Below are positions 62,902-64,000 of a stretch of DNA of 64,000 nucleotides, one piece after another. Position 1 is the first letter of the stretch. Every line of letters starts with the position of its first letter. The stretch lies in the NCBI GenBank assembly GCA_036677805.1, contig JAVBVS010000023.1, forward strand, positions 1-64,000, written 5' to 3'. Source of the DNA: SIG78 sp036677805 (GTDB taxonomy: Bacteria > Verrucomicrobiota > Lentisphaeria > Victivallales > Victivallaceae). A program made the position numbers and the translations under genes. The notes under the pieces are model-generated. The model saw only the letters and a program-made list of their open reading frames with translations, was not told the origin of the DNA and did no database searches.

Positions 62902-63877
62902 AAATTCGGGAACCGCCAAGAGGTCTGCGCCCTCACGCCGCTCTTCCGGCGGGAAACGGCGGGGCCGGTTCGGAAATGCGGGATTCCTGCTGTTGTGGCT
63001 GCTGGCCGTTTTCGGGGTGCATTCGGCGCTGCGGCAGTGGTGGCCAGGCTATGCCGGGCGGGCGCGCGAAGTGGAGAAGACGGCGTTGCGCCTTGTCCGG
63101 CTGCTGGACGCCAGACTCCGGCTGTTCGGAAATGCGGATTCGGCGGTTGTCGTCAAAACGGCCGAAGCAGCTTTGCATTCGCCCTTTGACAATCTGAAAA
63201 TGGGCGTTCCAAGCTGGAATTGCGATATCATTCTCGACCGGGAAGGATATGCGCTGGGGTATTCGAAACACTACCAACAGCCGCTGTGGGTCAGCTACAA
63301 ACTGACCGCCGCCGAGGCGTCCAATGGCAAAGCGCGCCGGACCGAAAATTTCCGGACGGATCCGATGATTCCCGGCGGCTCGGCGGCGCCGGAGGATTAT
63401 CAGGGCGCATTCTATGACCGGGGCCATCTGGCTCCGGCGGCGGACATGACCTTTTCGCTTCAGGCGATGTCCGAAAGTTTCCTGCTGTCCAATGTATCGC
63501 CTCAGAAGGCGGAGTTCAACGCCGGAATCTGGCGGGAGCTTGAAGCGCAGGTCCGGCAATTCGCCGCGGCCAATGGCGAAGTTTATGTGGTCACCGGTCC
63601 GATTTTCCAACCCGGCAAACCCGTCGTTACCATCGGCGCCAGCCGCGTGGCGGTGCCGCATGCCTATTACAAAGTGGTGCTTGACGCCACGCCGCCCGAT
63701 TGCTGGGCGATCGGCTTCATCCTGCCTCACCGCGGCAGCGACCGGCCGCTCCGGGAATTCGCGGTCACGGTCGACGCCGTGGAGCGCGTGACCGGGCTGA
63801 ACTTCTTCGACCGGCTCGATCCGGAGCTGGAGCGCAAACTTGAAAGCGAGTGCGATTTTTCCCGCTGGACGCACTGA
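62885..63877 (+). CDS. Membrane-anchored DNA/RNA non-specific endonuclease
   Basis: A 330-residue protein: a very basic N-terminus (residues 1-32), one membrane helix (FLLLWLLAVFGVHSALRQWW, about 34-53) and a NUC-type nuclease domain (about 105-325). The catalytic motif DRGH is in FYDRGHLAPAADM, and the metal-binding Asn is in LSNVSPQKAEFNAGIW. The family hydrolyses DNA and RNA non-specifically with a divalent metal. Topology predicts a domain outside the cytoplasm. AAGGAG lies nine bases ahead of ATG 62885; TTG 62876 is an alternative. No immunity or inhibitor gene is recognisable next to it. Confidence 0.9.
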   Translation: MALRRKNSGTAKRSAPSRRSSGGKRRGRFGNAGFLLLWLLAVFGVHSALRQWWPGYAGRAREVEKTALRLVRLLDARLRLFGNADSAVVVKTAEAALHSPFDNLKMGVPSWNCDIILDREGYALGYSKHYQQPLWVSYKLTAAEASNGKARRTENFRTDPMIPGGSAAPEDYQGAFYDRGHLAPAADMTFSLQAMSESFLLSNVSPQKAEFNAGIWRELEAQVRQFAAANGEVYVVTGPIFQPGKPVVTIGASRVAVPHAYYKVVLDATPPDCWAIGFILPHRGSDRPLREFAVTVDAVERVTGLNFFDRLDPELERKLESECDFSRWTH

Positions 63878-64000
63878 ATTCCGCTGCGGAGGGAGTCGAA
63901 AAATGCGCACTTGAGTGTCCTGAGTTTTTTTATCATCTTTGACGTCAGAAACTCTCCTGTCACCCTTGTATTCGGCTCCAAAATCCAGTATTATTTATGC
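63878..64000. other. Right-edge non-coding sequence
   Basis: No coding frame is convincing here. GTTTTTTTATC near 63927-63938 may be the T run of a weak terminator for the nuclease gene, but no strong hairpin precedes it. Confidence 0.4.

Noticed and set aside
58643..63877. Reading the last cluster as a standard two-component system
   Set aside because: There is no response regulator next to the kinase-like gene and the kinase-like protein lacks its phospho-acceptor His.
62885..63877. Calling the nuclease a contact-dependent toxin
   Set aside because: It has no toxin-delivery domain and no immunity gene is recognisable next to it; it is a simple membrane-anchored nuclease.

Overview
The window reads as a chromosome segment of a Lentisphaerota (Victivallis-like) bacterium. 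The basis is the style of its genes: prepilin-type N-terminal proteins carrying the FTLIELLVVIAIIAIL leader, placed next to very large secreted glycoside-hydrolase-like proteins; neutral-ceramidase-like and GH9 enzymes; and a high-GC genome whose codon use leaves long open frames on the antisense strand. This taxonomic call is inference, because there is no rRNA gene here. I found no tRNA, rRNA, CRISPR array or insertion sequence, and no gene-free stretch longer than about 250 bases.

Layout. 78-6141 (+): a prepilin-like protein, a secreted TIM-barrel glycosidase-like protein, a ceramidase-like hydrolase and an M55 D-aminopeptidase. 6182-13255 (-): a DMT exporter, then an AraC regulator, a second prepilin-like gene and a 1326-residue GH42-like secreted protein that look like one regulated polysaccharide-utilisation unit. 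13498-16075 (+): a secreted protein of unknown family plus a divergent serpin, behind a good sigma-70 promoter. 16209-19046 (-): an orphan phage-tail-like gene, an Ldh-family oxidoreductase and a HAD phosphatase. 19267-26436: an FAD oxidoreductase (+), then on the minus strand a polytopic membrane protein, SerA, a secreted double jelly-roll-like protein and a CPA2 antiporter.

26685-33227 (+) is a tightly packed run: a two-HTH repressor-like protein, a small membrane-anchored protein, UppP, ProC, a class III adenylate cyclase, a glycosyltransferase and Zwf. 33237-39238 (-): a PurN-like formyltransferase, a giant YdbH/AsmA-like protein and Der. 39486-42660 (+): two secreted proteins of unknown function around an ABC-2 permease. 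42671-43562 (-): ComF and a 36-residue basic protein. 43746-50725 (+): a doubled DUF3857/transglutaminase protein and a type-2-like IleRS.

50815-54508 is a Tat island. A six-cluster polyferredoxin with an internal twin-arginine segment and a Tat-signal DUF362 protein (-) diverge from tatA and tatC (+). Next come a glycosyltransferase (+) and a GH9 glucanase-like enzyme (-). The window closes with a four-gene plus-strand cluster (58643-63877): a GtrB-like glycosyltransferase, a histidine-kinase-like protein whose phospho-acceptor His is replaced by Tyr, an alkaline-phosphatase-superfamily enzyme and a membrane-anchored DRGH nuclease.

The best candidates for something undescribed are this last cluster, the Tat/polyferredoxin island, the serpin pair and the orphan tail-like gene.
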